A stretch of DNA of 64,000 nucleotides from G963668345 sp965226215 (GTDB taxonomy: Bacteria; Acidobacteriota; Terriglobia; Bryobacterales; UBA6623): NCBI GenBank assembly GCA_965226215.1, contig CBDDCH010000002.1:1054001-1118000 (forward strand), given 5' to 3'. The position numbers were made by a program, and so were the translations under genes. Shown here piece after piece: positions 44,003-53,997 of this stretch. The notes under the pieces are model-generated. The model was not told the origin of the DNA, did not search any database, and saw only the letters and a list, made by a program, of their open reading frames with translations. The stretch's first letter is position 1, and every line of letters begins with the position of its first letter.

Positions 44003-44638
44003 TCATCGATACTTGCGGTGTACAGCCACTACACGGCCCTGAACTTCTACGGAGCTGAGAGGCACCACGATAGGTTCCAACGAGGCGTTGGCGGGTTGCA
44101 GGCGTACCTGATCCTTACCTTCGCGATAAAAACGCTTCAGTGTCGACTCCGTGCCTTCCACCAGAGCCACGACGATGTCGCCGTTACTGACGCGATCAGT
44201 CTTTTCGACCAAGACGTAGTCGCCGTCCATGATGTGGTCTTCGATCATGGATTCGCCTCGCACCCGCAGCGCGTAAACCTGCTCCGCCCCAACGAAATCG
44301 GCGAAAGAGAGAGTTTCGGGATCAGGGTAGGTTTCGATCGGTTGGCCGGCCGCAATGGTGCCCAGCAAAGGGGTTTCCGGGGAAGCAAGGGCGGCTTCTT
44401 TGCGCCGACGACTCAACTCGCGATAGTACTGCGGCCCCAGGTCCAAGGCGCGGCTTTGGTTGAAGCTCCTTTTCAGGTAGCGTTTGCTTTCGAGCGCGGT
44501 CAGATGTTTGTGAACCGTCGCCAGCGACGCCAGACCCAGCTCTTCGGCAATCTCTTCGAAGCTGGGGCTGTAGCCGTTGCGACGAATGAACCCCGCGATA
44601 AAGTCCACAACTTGCTTCTGCCGTTTCGTGAGTGCCAC
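44003..44638 (-). CDS. lexA: LexA repressor
   Basis: This 211-residue SOS repressor has an N-terminal winged helix (residues 1-65, GYSPSFEEIAEELGLASLAT) and a C-terminal S24 autoprotease domain. The cleavage bond is A97-G98 (GTIAAGQP), the nucleophile is S130 (RGESMIEDHI) and the general base is K168 (ESTLKRF). It starts with GTG behind AAGGAGAA. It is single and divergent from the mre operon. I could not identify a LexA box with confidence. Confidence 0.96.
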   Translation of the reverse strand: MALTKRQKQVVDFIAGFIRRNGYSPSFEEIAEELGLASLATVHKHLTALESKRYLKRSFNQSRALDLGPQYYRELSRRRKEAALASPETPLLGTIAAGQPIETYPDPETLSFADFVGAEQVYALRVRGESMIEDHIMDGDYVLVEKTDRVSNGDIVVALVEGTESTLKRFYREGKDQVRLQPANASLEPIVVPLSSVEVQGRVVAVHRKYR

Positions 44639-45040
44639 GAGTTTCTCCTTCGCCTTCTATTCTAGGAGAAGAAAAGGGGAAATGCAAGAGCCGGCTCGCA
44701 GAGCGAGACTCCGTTGACCGTCGGCGCCGGAATCCGATGAGCGCTTAACGGCGGATGGCGAGCTTGCAGGGGCGACCCTAGCTGGGGGTGAACTGCCAAT
44801 GGCACCCGCGTTCGGGCGTCGAAGCACTCACCACATGGGGCTTACCAGGCCGCATACTTGCTCATGTTACATTCCCAACGCGAAGAACAGAAACGGCCTC
44901 GCGCCAGCTTGCTGAGCACGCTATTCTATTGATATCATTACGACTGCGCGTTGGCGGCCGCGATACCATCGAGGCTTCGACGCCGCTGTGCGGCAAACCG
45001 TTATCGGGCGGTAGCTCACCAGGAAAACAGGTAAGGGCCG
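44639..45040. other. Divergent spacer between lexA and mreB
   Basis: This should contain the promoters of lexA and of the cell-elongation operon. No gene or repeat of the families seen elsewhere is present. An imperfect inverted repeat TTCTCC..GGAGAA (about 44643-44671) lies next to the lexA start; its role is unclear. Confidence 0.4.
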
Positions 45041-46066
45041 GTGAATTTTCGTTCTCTCTTCAGCGTTTTCTCGCGAGACCTAGCGATCGATCTGGGCACG
45101 GCCAATACCTTGATCGCTGTTCAAGGCAAGGGGATCGTTGTCAACGAGCCTTCGATCGTCGCCATCAACAGGACCAACGGCGATGTCGAGGCCGTGGGGA
45201 AAGAAGCCAAGGAGATGCTCGGGCGAACACCGGGGAACATCGTCGCCATCCGGCCCATGAAGGACGGCGTGATCGCGGACTTCAAGATCGCCGAGAAGAT
45301 GCTGACCTATTTCATCCAAAAAGCGCATAACCGGAAAATGCTGGTGCACCCACGCATCGTCATCGGTGTGCCGAGCGAAATCACTCCGGTTGAAGAGCGT
45401 GCGGTACGCGACTCGGCCTACCGCGCCCACGCCAGCGAGGTCCACCTTGTCAAGCAAGCTATGGTGGCCGCGATCGGCGCCGGACTGCCGATAACCGAAC
45501 CTCGTGGAAACTTGGTGGTGGACATCGGAGGGGGAACAACAGATGTGGCCGTGATCTCAATGTCCGGGATCGTATACTCGCGTTCCGTACGCGTAGCCGG
45601 CAATGAGATGGACGAGGCGATCATCAACTATCTTAAGAAAAAGTACAACCTGCTCGTCGGGGAGCGCACGGCGGAGCAGGTCAAAATTGAGGTGGGCTCG
45701 GCCTACAAGTTGGACACTCCTTTGACGATCGAGATCAAGGGACGCAACCTGATCGAGGGGGTGCCAAGGACGGTCAACGTTAACGACAGCGAGATCCGAG
45801 AGGCACTTTCAGAATGCGTCAACACTATCATGAATGCGGTACGAGTTGCACTCGAACGGACTCCCCCCGAGCTGAGCGCCGATATCAGCGACTGCGGGAT
45901 CGTGCTGACGGGAGGTGGCGCGCTGCTTCGCAACCTTGATTTGCGTATCCGCGAAGAAACGGGCCTCCCGGTCTCCATTGCCGAGGACCCGCTGGCTTCG
46001 GTGGTTATTGGCACTGGCCGAATGTTGCGTGATTTCAAATTGCTCCGCCGCATTTCTCTGGAGTGA
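45041..46066 (+). CDS. mreB: Rod shape-determining protein MreB
   Basis: This 341-residue bacterial actin polymerises under the membrane and directs the elongasome. The phosphate loops are AIDLGTANTLIAVQGKGIV and VVDIGGGTTDVAVISMSGI, and the adenosine motif is GIVLTGGGALLRNLD. It starts with GTG at 45041. It is the first gene of mreB-mreC-mreD-mrdA-rodA, all on the plus strand with small gaps or overlaps. Confidence 0.97.
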   Translation: MNFRSLFSVFSRDLAIDLGTANTLIAVQGKGIVVNEPSIVAINRTNGDVEAVGKEAKEMLGRTPGNIVAIRPMKDGVIADFKIAEKMLTYFIQKAHNRKMLVHPRIVIGVPSEITPVEERAVRDSAYRAHASEVHLVKQAMVAAIGAGLPITEPRGNLVVDIGGGTTDVAVISMSGIVYSRSVRVAGNEMDEAIINYLKKKYNLLVGERTAEQVKIEVGSAYKLDTPLTIEIKGRNLIEGVPRTVNVNDSEIREALSECVNTIMNAVRVALERTPPELSADISDCGIVLTGGGALLRNLDLRIREETGLPVSIAEDPLASVVIGTGRMLRDFKLLRRISLE

Positions 46067-46196
46067 CGCCTCGGGAGCGCTTACTCGGAGGTTGGCGCCG
46101 CCCTCTCGCCGGTGAGAGCAGTCGTCAAAGTGGCTGACGACTTGGGTCGGTACCAGTCGGCCCCAAGGCGGCGAGGCTCGGCAACGAACAAACACC

Positions 46197-47498
46197 GTGG
46201 TAGAACTCTTCACCCGCTACCGGAACACTTCGGTCCTTATAGGAGTGCTCCTTCTACAGCTCGCGCTGTTGGCCTACCAGGTTAAACGCGGCGATGACGT
46301 GCGCCTACTGCACGTATGGACAGCAGCAGCGATCGCACCGGTGCAGAAAGCGATGAGTACGGCGTCGCGCTTTGTAACGTCGAGCTGGAACGACTACGTT
46401 TGGCTGGTCGATACAAGGGAAGAGAACCGGCGATTGCGGCAGCAGCTTGACCACCTGAAGTTGGAGAATCAACGATTGCAGCGGTCGACGGGCCAGTTCG
46501 AGCGCGGACAGGTGCTAAGGGCGTACCAGGAGAGCGTTCTTTCCACGACCGTGGTCTCCCAAGTCATTGGCGTGGGGTCCAATCCGAATTCCAAAGAGAT
46601 CTTCCTGGATCTCGGGACAGACGCCGGGGTACGAGCGGGCATGGCTGTTCTGACACCGGATGGAATCGCGGGCAAGGTGCACGCGGCCCATGGCGGTACA
46701 TCCCTAGTACTGCTGCTCAACGACCCCGAAGCCGCCGTCGGCGTGCTGCTCGCCCGTTCCCGCGCGCGCGGGGTGATGAAAGGAACGGGTTCTGGTTTTT
46801 GCCGGATCGATTACGTGGGTCATGACGTAGAAGTTCGAATCGGCGAAAAGGTCTATACCTCCGGGGACGACCGAATCTACCCCAAGGGACTTCTGGTGGG
46901 AACTGTCACTCGCCTTGAACAAGCAAGTGAGTTCCAGCGCATATATGTCAATCCGGCGGCTCCCCTCAACCGGTTGGAAGAAGTGTTGGTGATTACGTCG
47001 GGAGTGCACCAGCGGCTGCCCAGCTCGACCGCACCGCAGCCGCCCGGGCGATTGTTGCCGATTCCCCCAGCGGATTTCGAGCGATCGAACCCGGTAGAGT
47101 CAGGTCTGATGAGGAATCGGAACGGCGGTGGGGCCTTGGGTTTTTATCCGATCGAAGACTCGGGTCCCGGCACCGTTCCTCGAGCCACAGACGCCGATCG
47201 ACTCAAGCAGCACTACGTACGAATCGGTGAAGCCCAAGGACATCGATTCGGAGAAGCAGAGCCCGGCTCGGCCGCTCCCGACTTCAATTTACAAATGGTG
47301 CGACCCCTGCCCCTTCCCAGCGACCCTTCAACAACCCAGGCGGAGATCGGTGACCGCGGAGTTGCTCCGCGTCAGCAAGCCGAATCCCCAACGGAGCGAA
47401 CTGGTACTGAAAGGACTCAGGTCGCGGCTCCCGGCAGTGCGACTAGCTCGGGCGCTTCGGATGAACACGGATCGGAAGAGCGTACGCACCGTCGCTGA
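46197..47498 (+). CDS. mreC: Rod shape-determining protein MreC with long C-terminal extension
   Basis: This protein has a short cytoplasmic start, one membrane helix (VLIGVLLLQLALLAYQV), a coiled-coil (ENRRLRQQLDHLKLENQRLQ, residues about 75-100) and the MreC beta-barrel domains to about residue 275 (VGSNPNSKEIFLDLGTDAGV, NRLEEVLVI). MreC bridges MreB-MreD and PBP2. At 433 residues it is longer than usual: the last 150 are Pro/Ser/Glu-rich and probably disordered. It starts with GTG. Confidence 0.93.
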   Translation: MVELFTRYRNTSVLIGVLLLQLALLAYQVKRGDDVRLLHVWTAAAIAPVQKAMSTASRFVTSSWNDYVWLVDTREENRRLRQQLDHLKLENQRLQRSTGQFERGQVLRAYQESVLSTTVVSQVIGVGSNPNSKEIFLDLGTDAGVRAGMAVLTPDGIAGKVHAAHGGTSLVLLLNDPEAAVGVLLARSRARGVMKGTGSGFCRIDYVGHDVEVRIGEKVYTSGDDRIYPKGLLVGTVTRLEQASEFQRIYVNPAAPLNRLEEVLVITSGVHQRLPSSTAPQPPGRLLPIPPADFERSNPVESGLMRNRNGGGALGFYPIEDSGPGTVPRATDADRLKQHYVRIGEAQGHRFGEAEPGSAAPDFNLQMVRPLPLPSDPSTTQAEIGDRGVAPRQQAESPTERTGTERTQVAAPGSATSSGASDEHGSEERTHRR

Positions 47499-47506
47499 GG
47501 GAATCT

Positions 47507-48028
47507 ATGGGGCAGCCACTCTCTCCTTCACTCGTCCGGGAGAATGCCACGAGGATGCCGACGGGCCTGCCCGTCGTAATCGTTGTAGCGGCCCTCACAG
47601 CCCAGGTGTACCTGCCCCTTTACGTAAGAACGTTGGGATTCTTCGATCTTCCGCTGCTCATTGTTGCCTACCTGGCATTGCTCGGTCGCCGGCCCATCGT
47701 GGGGCTGCTGATTGGCGCGGCGGTCGGATTGGCCCAGGACGGCCTAACGCATGGTCCGGTGGGAGTTTTCGGCATGGCCAAAACCGTTATCGGGTATTTG
47801 GCCGGCTGGGTCAGTCAAGTGATCGAAGTAGGCTTCCCGGGCGTCCGCAGTGTCTTGGTCGCGGTTTTTTTTCTCCTTCATCAATTCCTGTTTTGGACCG
47901 TTCAGACTGTGTTGTTAGGAAATGAACTAGCGGTGGATCTCCCCCGCGCCTTGGGCCTGGCCGCCGCCCACGCGGGGGCAGCCCTGTTGCTCTACCGCTT
48001 ATTGGACCGCTGGAAGAAGACCTCGTGA
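47507..48028 (+). CDS. mreD: Rod shape-determining protein MreD
   Basis: This 173-residue membrane protein has five to six helices (VVIVVAALTAQVYLPLYV, PLLIVAYLALLGRRPIVGLL, GMAKTVIGYLAGWV and two more). Sequence conservation in the family is low; position between mreC and mrdA is the strongest evidence. The first 15 residues may be over-predicted, since internal starts exist. It overlaps mrdA by four bases. Confidence 0.88.
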   Translation: MGQPLSPSLVRENATRMPTGLPVVIVVAALTAQVYLPLYVRTLGFFDLPLLIVAYLALLGRRPIVGLLIGAAVGLAQDGLTHGPVGVFGMAKTVIGYLAGWVSQVIEVGFPGVRSVLVAVFFLLHQFLFWTVQTVLLGNELAVDLPRALGLAAAHAGAALLLYRLLDRWKKTS

Positions 48029-49911
48029 GTCCCTACCCAAAGCAGAGGCGTACGAGCGGCGACGTGCAGATGGCCGCGTTTCAGTATGTAGCGGCCTTAG
48101 CCGGTCTGTGGCTGCTCGCCGGGTTCTGGCAACTGCAGGTGCAGAGTCCCGAAGTGTACGAGCAGCGCGCTCAGCGGAATCGTGTCAAGTCACAGCCACT
48201 GCTCGCCCCAAGGGGGAAAATCCTCGATCGAGATGGCCGTATCCTGGTAGACAACCGTCCTAACTTCAAGGTCCTGATGTCTGGAGCTGAGGCTCAGGAA
48301 CAACACCTTGCGCTGATCGCGGAAGGTTTGAACATCCCCTACGAGCACCTCGAAGCCCAGCTGCGTCGCCTCCGAGCGTCGGATGCCCCCGGCTATCGGG
48401 CCGTTATTCTCAAGGAGAACTTGACAGCGGGCAATGTTGCTTTCGTGGAAGCACATAAAGCGGAGTTTCAAGAACTCGAGTTGTTGCGGTCGCAGAACCG
48501 GCTCTACCCTATGGACGGCTTAGCCTCTCACTTGATCGGCTACGTCGGAGAGATCAGTGACCGGGAACTGGAACAGGTCGAATTCGTGCTCGCCGAACCT
48601 GGGGCGGAGGTAGGCAAAGCGGGCATCGAACGCCAGTACAACAACATTCTTACCGGCTCGGACGGAAGTCGTGTCGTCGTCGTCGACAGCCGCGGTCGCG
48701 AGCGGGGCTTTCTCCGCAGCACTGCCGCCAGGCCTGGAAGCAATGTTCACCTTACGATCGACCTGGATCTACAAGTCGTCGGGGAGCTGGCCATGCAGGG
48801 CCGCAAAGGGGCTGTCGTAGCGCTCGACCCCCGCAATGGCGAGATCCTTGCCCTGGTAAGCTCGCCCAACTACTTCCCCGACAAATTCGTGGGAGGCATC
48901 TCTCTTCACGACTGGCATCAGTTGACGAGCAATCCTGACAAGCCTCTGCTCAACCGAGCTATCCAGGCCCAATTGGCCCCGGGATCGGTGTTCAAACCTG
49001 TCGTGGCGGTGGCGGCGATCGAAAGCGGCGTCATCGACACGGACTCTACCGTCGAGTGCCAGGGCGGAGCTTCCTTCTACGGGCGCTACTTCCGCTGCCA
49101 CAAAAAGGACGGGCACGGTAAGGTCAACCTGTATCAGGCTCTTGTCGATTCCTGCGACGTTTACTTTTACACAGTCGGCAACAAGCTAGGGATCGACCGG
49201 ACCGCTGAATTCGCCAAGCGTGTCGGCTTCGGGCGACCCACAGGGGTCGATCTACCCCACGAAGAAGAAGGAGTTGTGCCGTCCACAAGTTGGAAGCTGA
49301 GGCACTTTCGCGAGAAGTGGTATGCGGGTGAAACGATTTCAGTCGTCATCGGCCAGGGCGCGCTGACCGTCACCCCGCTACAGGTGGCTTACGCCATCGG
49401 CGGTTTGGCATCCGGCGGCGTATGGCATCGGCCGCGACTTGTTTCTACAGCGCACAGAAAGGCCGTTCGCGACGACTATGAGCCTCCCGCTCCTCGTATC
49501 GTGAGACTCAATAAAGAAAGCATTGACGCGGTCATGGAGGGGCTTTGGGGAGTGGTTAACGCGGGGGGTACCGGAATTCGAGCTCGACTTGCGGGCTACG
49601 ATGTGTGCGGCAAGACTGGAACCGCCCAACTGGTTTCCAATCGCCCGACGCGGCCAACCAGTGACAGAGACTTGCGAGACAACGCTTGGTTTGTAGGGTT
49701 CGCTCCCTGTCGCAACCCGGAAATTGTAGTCGTTTCGCTCTTCGAACACGGCGAGCACGGTCATCTGGCCGCTCCCATCGTTCGGGACGTCCTAAAGGCA
49801 TATTTTGACAAGCAGCGGCGGGGGCCTGAGAACGTTCAGCAGATCTATAGCCGGGCCGGTCCCGGGACAGCGCTCGCGGCCTCCAGCTCGCGCCCGGAGA
49901 ACTTACCTTGA
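48025..49911 (+). CDS. mrdA: Penicillin-binding protein 2 (elongasome transpeptidase)
   Basis: This 628-residue class B PBP crosslinks peptidoglycan during rod elongation. One N-terminal helix (YVAALAGLWLLAGFWQL) is followed by the pedestal domain and the transpeptidase domain. S321 and K324 lie in APGSVFKPVVAV, SCD stands in the SxN/SxD position (VDSCDVYFYTVGN), and KTG begins at K530 (CGKTGTAQ). It starts with GTG at 48025, overlaps mreD, and is coupled to rodA. Confidence 0.95.
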   Translation: MSPYPKQRRTSGDVQMAAFQYVAALAGLWLLAGFWQLQVQSPEVYEQRAQRNRVKSQPLLAPRGKILDRDGRILVDNRPNFKVLMSGAEAQEQHLALIAEGLNIPYEHLEAQLRRLRASDAPGYRAVILKENLTAGNVAFVEAHKAEFQELELLRSQNRLYPMDGLASHLIGYVGEISDRELEQVEFVLAEPGAEVGKAGIERQYNNILTGSDGSRVVVVDSRGRERGFLRSTAARPGSNVHLTIDLDLQVVGELAMQGRKGAVVALDPRNGEILALVSSPNYFPDKFVGGISLHDWHQLTSNPDKPLLNRAIQAQLAPGSVFKPVVAVAAIESGVIDTDSTVECQGGASFYGRYFRCHKKDGHGKVNLYQALVDSCDVYFYTVGNKLGIDRTAEFAKRVGFGRPTGVDLPHEEEGVVPSTSWKLRHFREKWYAGETISVVIGQGALTVTPLQVAYAIGGLASGGVWHRPRLVSTAHRKAVRDDYEPPAPRIVRLNKESIDAVMEGLWGVVNAGGTGIRARLAGYDVCGKTGTAQLVSNRPTRPTSDRDLRDNAWFVGFAPCRNPEIVVVSLFEHGEHGHLAAPIVRDVLKAYFDKQRRGPENVQQIYSRAGPGTALAASSSRPENLP

Positions 49912-50999
49912 AGGGACCGCACACCACCCGGGACTTCGACTGGACGTTGCTGGGTTTAGTGCTGGCGATCGCAGCCCTCGGCGTGGTCGAAATCTACAGC
50001 GCTACCCGCAACACCGTCTGGGAGGGCGCGCACTTAAAACAGTTGCTGTGGATCGGGTTGGGTCTCGTCCTGTTCTGGGCGATTTCGCGGGTCGACTACA
50101 AAAGCCTCGTCGACCAGGCCCCCATCTTCTACGCCATTACGATCATTCTACTTCTGATGGTTGAGTTTTTCGGCTCGACCGTCGGCGGGGCCAAGCGCTG
50201 GCTGCCGCTGACCGCCGGCCTGCATCTGCAGGTCTCTGAATTTGCCAAGGTGGTGCTAGTATTGTTGGTGGCATGGTTCTTCATGGGCTCACCGGCAAGG
50301 CGCGTAGGGTTGGCGAGGCTGGGACAAATAGCTGCCCTGTTCGCCGTCCCTGTCATTCTTGTACTAAAACAACCCGATTTAAGTACCGCGCTGAGCTATC
50401 TGTCGATTCTGGTCTTGGGGGTGTTTCTTGCCGGCATGCGATGGAGACACTTGGCCGTCCTGGCCCTGCTAGGTTTGTTGGCTGCGCCGATCGCGTGGCG
50501 CCACCTGCAACCTTATCAGAAGGAGCGGTTGATCGCTTTTGTCGATCCGGAAATAGACCCCCGGGGCGTCGGCTACCAATCGATTCAGTCGAAGATCGCG
50601 GTGGGCGCGGGTGGCATATGGGGTCAGGGGTTTGCACGCGGCTCGCAGACGCAGTTGCGTTTTCTGCCGGTCCCCCATACGGATTTCATCTTTTCGGCTT
50701 ACGCGGAAGAAACGGGTTTCGTCGGAGTTAGCTTGGCCCTGGCGCTTTATTTCGCTGTTTTGATGCGAGTTGTGGGCAACGCACAGACGGCGGCGGATAC
50801 TACCGGGATGTACGTCTGCATGGGTGTGGCGGGTCTGTTGCTGTTTCACCTTGTGGTGAACGTCGGCATGGTGATCGGGCAGGTGCCGGTAACAGGTCTG
50901 CCTTTGCCGTTGATGAGCTACGGAGGATCCAACGCCCTGACAACGTTTCTGTTGTTCGGATTGGTGAATAACGTCCGGCTCCGCCGGTTTACGAACTAA
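49908..50999 (+). CDS. rodA: Peptidoglycan polymerase RodA
   Basis: This 363-residue SEDS glycosyltransferase has about ten helices and polymerises lipid II with PBP2. The SEDS signatures are KQPDLSTALSYL, VGYQSIQSKIAVGAGG, FLPVPHTDFIFSAYAEE and TGLPLPLMSYGGSNALTTFL. It starts with TTG overlapping the mrdA stop by four bases. It is the last gene of the elongasome operon. Confidence 0.96.
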   Translation: MKGPHTTRDFDWTLLGLVLAIAALGVVEIYSATRNTVWEGAHLKQLLWIGLGLVLFWAISRVDYKSLVDQAPIFYAITIILLLMVEFFGSTVGGAKRWLPLTAGLHLQVSEFAKVVLVLLVAWFFMGSPARRVGLARLGQIAALFAVPVILVLKQPDLSTALSYLSILVLGVFLAGMRWRHLAVLALLGLLAAPIAWRHLQPYQKERLIAFVDPEIDPRGVGYQSIQSKIAVGAGGIWGQGFARGSQTQLRFLPVPHTDFIFSAYAEETGFVGVSLALALYFAVLMRVVGNAQTAADTTGMYVCMGVAGLLLFHLVVNVGMVIGQVPVTGLPLPLMSYGGSNALTTFLLFGLVNNVRLRRFTN

Positions 51000-51321
51000 C
51001 GACATAAGAAAAGTTCTTACGCCCGCTTGGGTGGTTTTGGGCCCAAAACGCAACGGCCCGCAAAATGACACTGAGAACAATGGAAGGATGAGAGCCCAGC
51101 CTCCGCGGGAGCGGAAGAGCGGCTGGAGAGGCCGCCGGCGTTGAGCGCGATGTGAGTGGCGCTCCGTCTGGAAAGGCCGAAGGAAGCGAGATTACAACGG
51201 TCGCCTGCCAGTTGCGGCGGGCCTCCGCTTAAACGAGATTCCGGCGTCTCGAGGACGCCCCATGTCGTACCTGCGAATGCCGCGCTGTGGTTTGGGCCCT
51301 CCTTCCTGAGGAGGGAGTCCC
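51000..51321. other. Spacer between rodA and rng
   Basis: A 14-bp palindrome TTTTGGGCCCAAAA lies at 51035-51048 shortly after rodA. The rest shows no gene and no repeat of the families found elsewhere. GAGGAGGGAG just before 51322 is the strong ribosome-binding site of rng. Confidence 0.45.
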
Positions 51322-53916
51322 TTGTCGAAGGAACTGATAGTCGATTCGTCACCTCACGAGACTCGCGTAGCCATTCTGGAAGATGACCGGCTCGTTGACA
51401 TCTACATAGAGCGCGAGTCTGAACAGCCGTTAGCTGGAAGTATCTTCAAAGGTCGAGTTACCCGGGTGCTGCCGGGCATGCAATCGGCCTTTGTGGATAT
51501 CGGGCTAGGACGGGATGCTTTTCTCTACGTTTCTGATTTCTTTGACGATAGTGAAGAATCCGATGCGATCGTCAGCCGTCGGGAGACGGCGGTTGAGAGT
51601 GCCAAGGACGACCCTGAACAGTCTGGCGCAAGGGCTGATTCCCCGATCAAACCGAGTCGTCGGGAGCGCAGGAGCCGTCGGTCACGCCGGAAGCCGCCGC
51701 GGCGAGAGGGCTTCCCGGAGTCAAAATACGCTCCGCTAGGTGGGCAGGAAGGTTCTCCCCAGGCTCACGCGCCCACCGAGTCGCCGTCCCCGGAAACCGA
51801 GTTCCCGGTCTTGCCCGGCGAATCCTTAGCTAAATATCGAGACCGGCAATCTCTCCCAGCGAAGGAGGACTCAAGCGGCGCTGAGCGGGCCGGTGAGGCC
51901 GCTAATCAGTCAGAGCAACTGCCGGGGCCGGATCAGCGAGAGCTCACCCCGAAAGTAACTGCGCCTGATCCAGAGCCAGAGACTACCGATCGGCAGACCA
52001 GCTCGGATGGTGGATCATCGCCGCCCGCTTCCCACGAAGGCGACGCCCAAACCGGGCAACCATCTCCGGCCGCTGAATCGAGACTACCCGAGGACGTCGG
52101 CGCTGGACCGTCTCCCGAGGCTAGCCGGAACCCGGATACCTCCGAAGCCGGCGAGACCTCGGAGCCGGTCAGAGGGCTGGATGCGCCTGGCGCCACGACC
52201 TCGGAGGGAAGCCTGCGCCCGCCCTCTACGTCGGAAACCGAGTCACGTGCGCACGCAGACCAATTCGAATTGGAGCAGACCGATACGAGCAAGCGGCCTT
52301 CGGAGCAGGCGACCGGGAAGTCGTCGACGGCTCGACGGTCGCGCGGCTCGTTCTGGGCTCGGCTCCTGTCGAGGCCGACGCCCGATAAGGACGACCAGCC
52401 GGAGCCATTCCCGCCCACGGGTACCCCGGGGTCTCCCCCAGAGGCGACGGGGAAATCGAACACTGGGGACCACCAGGCGGCTCTCTCGGGGGAGCAGGCT
52501 GACAGCGTTCCCGCGGAAGGGAATGAGGGCGTGGCGCAACCTTCGGCGGGATCGCCCTCTGCGGCGCGTCCGGCCAAAGTTCGCCTGCGCGGCAGATCTT
52601 CACGATATCTTCGCCGCCGCAAATGGCGTCAGCGGCCGCCCGATACCGGTACCGGCTCGACCGGTGACGGCGTGGCGCAGGAATCTCCTGAGTCGGAAAG
52701 CACCCCCCAGCAGCCGCGAATCACCGACCTTCTGTCGGAAGGGCAAGAGGTGCTGGTCCAAATCTCCAAGGAGCCTCTTGGCAGGAAGGGTGCGCGCATC
52801 ACCTCTCATATCGCTCTTCCCGGACGCTACCTCGTCTATATGCCGACGGTGGAGCATACCGGCGTATCCCGAAAGATCGTCTCCGAAGGCGAGCGCCGGC
52901 GTCTGCGCAAGGCTGTCATCGCTCATCACGAGGGAATGCCCGGGGGATTTATCGTTCGCACGGCCGGCAAGGGCGTCGAAGAAGACGAGATCGCCGACGA
53001 CATGAAGTTTCTCTACAACCTTTGGCTCGATCTTCGAAAGCGAGCAGACAGTGGCCCAGCGCCTAGCCGAATCCATCAGGATCTTGACGTGGTGGAGAGG
53101 ATTCTGCGCGACCAGTTGGCCGAGGCGTTCAAGACCATTTGGGTCGAAGGCGAAGAGGAGTATGAAAGAATCCTGCGCTTCGTAGAGCGTTTTCAGCCGG
53201 ACCTGCTCAAGCAGGTCAAGCTCTATACTCGCCGCAAACCCATCTTCGACGAGTTCAACATTACGGCCGAACTGGAAAAGGCGCTACGGCCCAAAGTGTG
53301 GCTGAAGTCCGGTGGATACCTCGTCATCAACCAGACCGAGGCACTCGTCGCAATCGACGTCAACACAGGTAAATATGTCGGAAAGTCGGACAGCCTGGAG
53401 GAAACCATCGTCAACACGAATCTCGAGGCCGTGCAAGAGGTTGTGCGGCAGATGCGTCTTCGGGATCTGGGCGGCATCATCGTAGTCGACTTCATCGACA
53501 TGGAAGACCGTGCGAACCGCCGCAAAGTGATGGCTGCGCTGGAACAGGAGCTGGAGCTTGACCGTGCACCGTCAAAGGCCTTGCGGTTTAATGATTTCGG
53601 CCTCGTTGCGATTACTCGAAAGCGAGTCAAGCAGTCGCTTGAACGCACCCTCTGTACGCCCTGCCCCTACTGCCACGGTTCGGCGTACGTGAAGTCGCCT
53701 CAAACAATTATCCACGAGATCTTGGCGGAAGCCAAGAAAAAGGCCCGGTCGATGGAAAAGCGCAAAGACGTCACTCTGCTGGTGAACCAGGAAATTGCGC
53801 GTGTCCTCAAGTCGCGGGACAACACTTACCTGCAAGACATCGAGCAGCTCCTAAGGTCCCACGTGTTGGTACGCAGCGACCTTTCTCTACACCGGGAGAA
53901 CTTCGGCTTTCACTAG
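51322..53916 (+). CDS. rng: Ribonuclease E/G with a ~390-residue spacer inside the S1 domain
   Basis: This 864-residue endoribonuclease acts in rRNA processing and mRNA decay. The S1-like domain starts at about residue 35 (SIFKGRVTRVLPGMQSAFVD, then IGLGRDAFLYVSDFF). It is broken by a Ser/Pro/Glu/Arg-rich low-complexity stretch at about 75-465, and resumes with ITDLLSEGQEVLVQISKEPL. The catalytic region follows: LVAIDVNTGKYVG and IIVVDFIDMED carry the two Asp, and CTPCPYCHG is the zinc-link. It starts with TTG. The core is complete; the spacer is the unusual part. Confidence 0.94.
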   Translation: MSKELIVDSSPHETRVAILEDDRLVDIYIERESEQPLAGSIFKGRVTRVLPGMQSAFVDIGLGRDAFLYVSDFFDDSEESDAIVSRRETAVESAKDDPEQSGARADSPIKPSRRERRSRRSRRKPPRREGFPESKYAPLGGQEGSPQAHAPTESPSPETEFPVLPGESLAKYRDRQSLPAKEDSSGAERAGEAANQSEQLPGPDQRELTPKVTAPDPEPETTDRQTSSDGGSSPPASHEGDAQTGQPSPAAESRLPEDVGAGPSPEASRNPDTSEAGETSEPVRGLDAPGATTSEGSLRPPSTSETESRAHADQFELEQTDTSKRPSEQATGKSSTARRSRGSFWARLLSRPTPDKDDQPEPFPPTGTPGSPPEATGKSNTGDHQAALSGEQADSVPAEGNEGVAQPSAGSPSAARPAKVRLRGRSSRYLRRRKWRQRPPDTGTGSTGDGVAQESPESESTPQQPRITDLLSEGQEVLVQISKEPLGRKGARITSHIALPGRYLVYMPTVEHTGVSRKIVSEGERRRLRKAVIAHHEGMPGGFIVRTAGKGVEEDEIADDMKFLYNLWLDLRKRADSGPAPSRIHQDLDVVERILRDQLAEAFKTIWVEGEEEYERILRFVERFQPDLLKQVKLYTRRKPIFDEFNITAELEKALRPKVWLKSGGYLVINQTEALVAIDVNTGKYVGKSDSLEETIVNTNLEAVQEVVRQMRLRDLGGIIVVDFIDMEDRANRRKVMAALEQELELDRAPSKALRFNDFGLVAITRKRVKQSLERTLCTPCPYCHGSAYVKSPQTIIHEILAEAKKKARSMEKRKDVTLLVNQEIARVLKSRDNTYLQDIEQLLRSHVLVRSDLSLHRENFGFH

Positions 53917-53997
53917 CCCGCTTTTCTGCCGGGGTGGCGCGGGTCCTGTGAGGTCGAAGCGTATTGAACCCCAACGGCCCCGGAGAATCATCGACCA

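Noticed and set aside
44643..44671. LexA operator upstream of lexA
   Set aside because: The imperfect TTCTCC..GGAGAA repeat overlaps the ribosome-binding site and matches no LexA box that I can name with confidence.
51933..52622. Long minus-strand frame opposite the RNase E/G spacer
   Set aside because: It lies wholly within the low-complexity block of rng and reads as Ser/Arg/Gly-rich noise.
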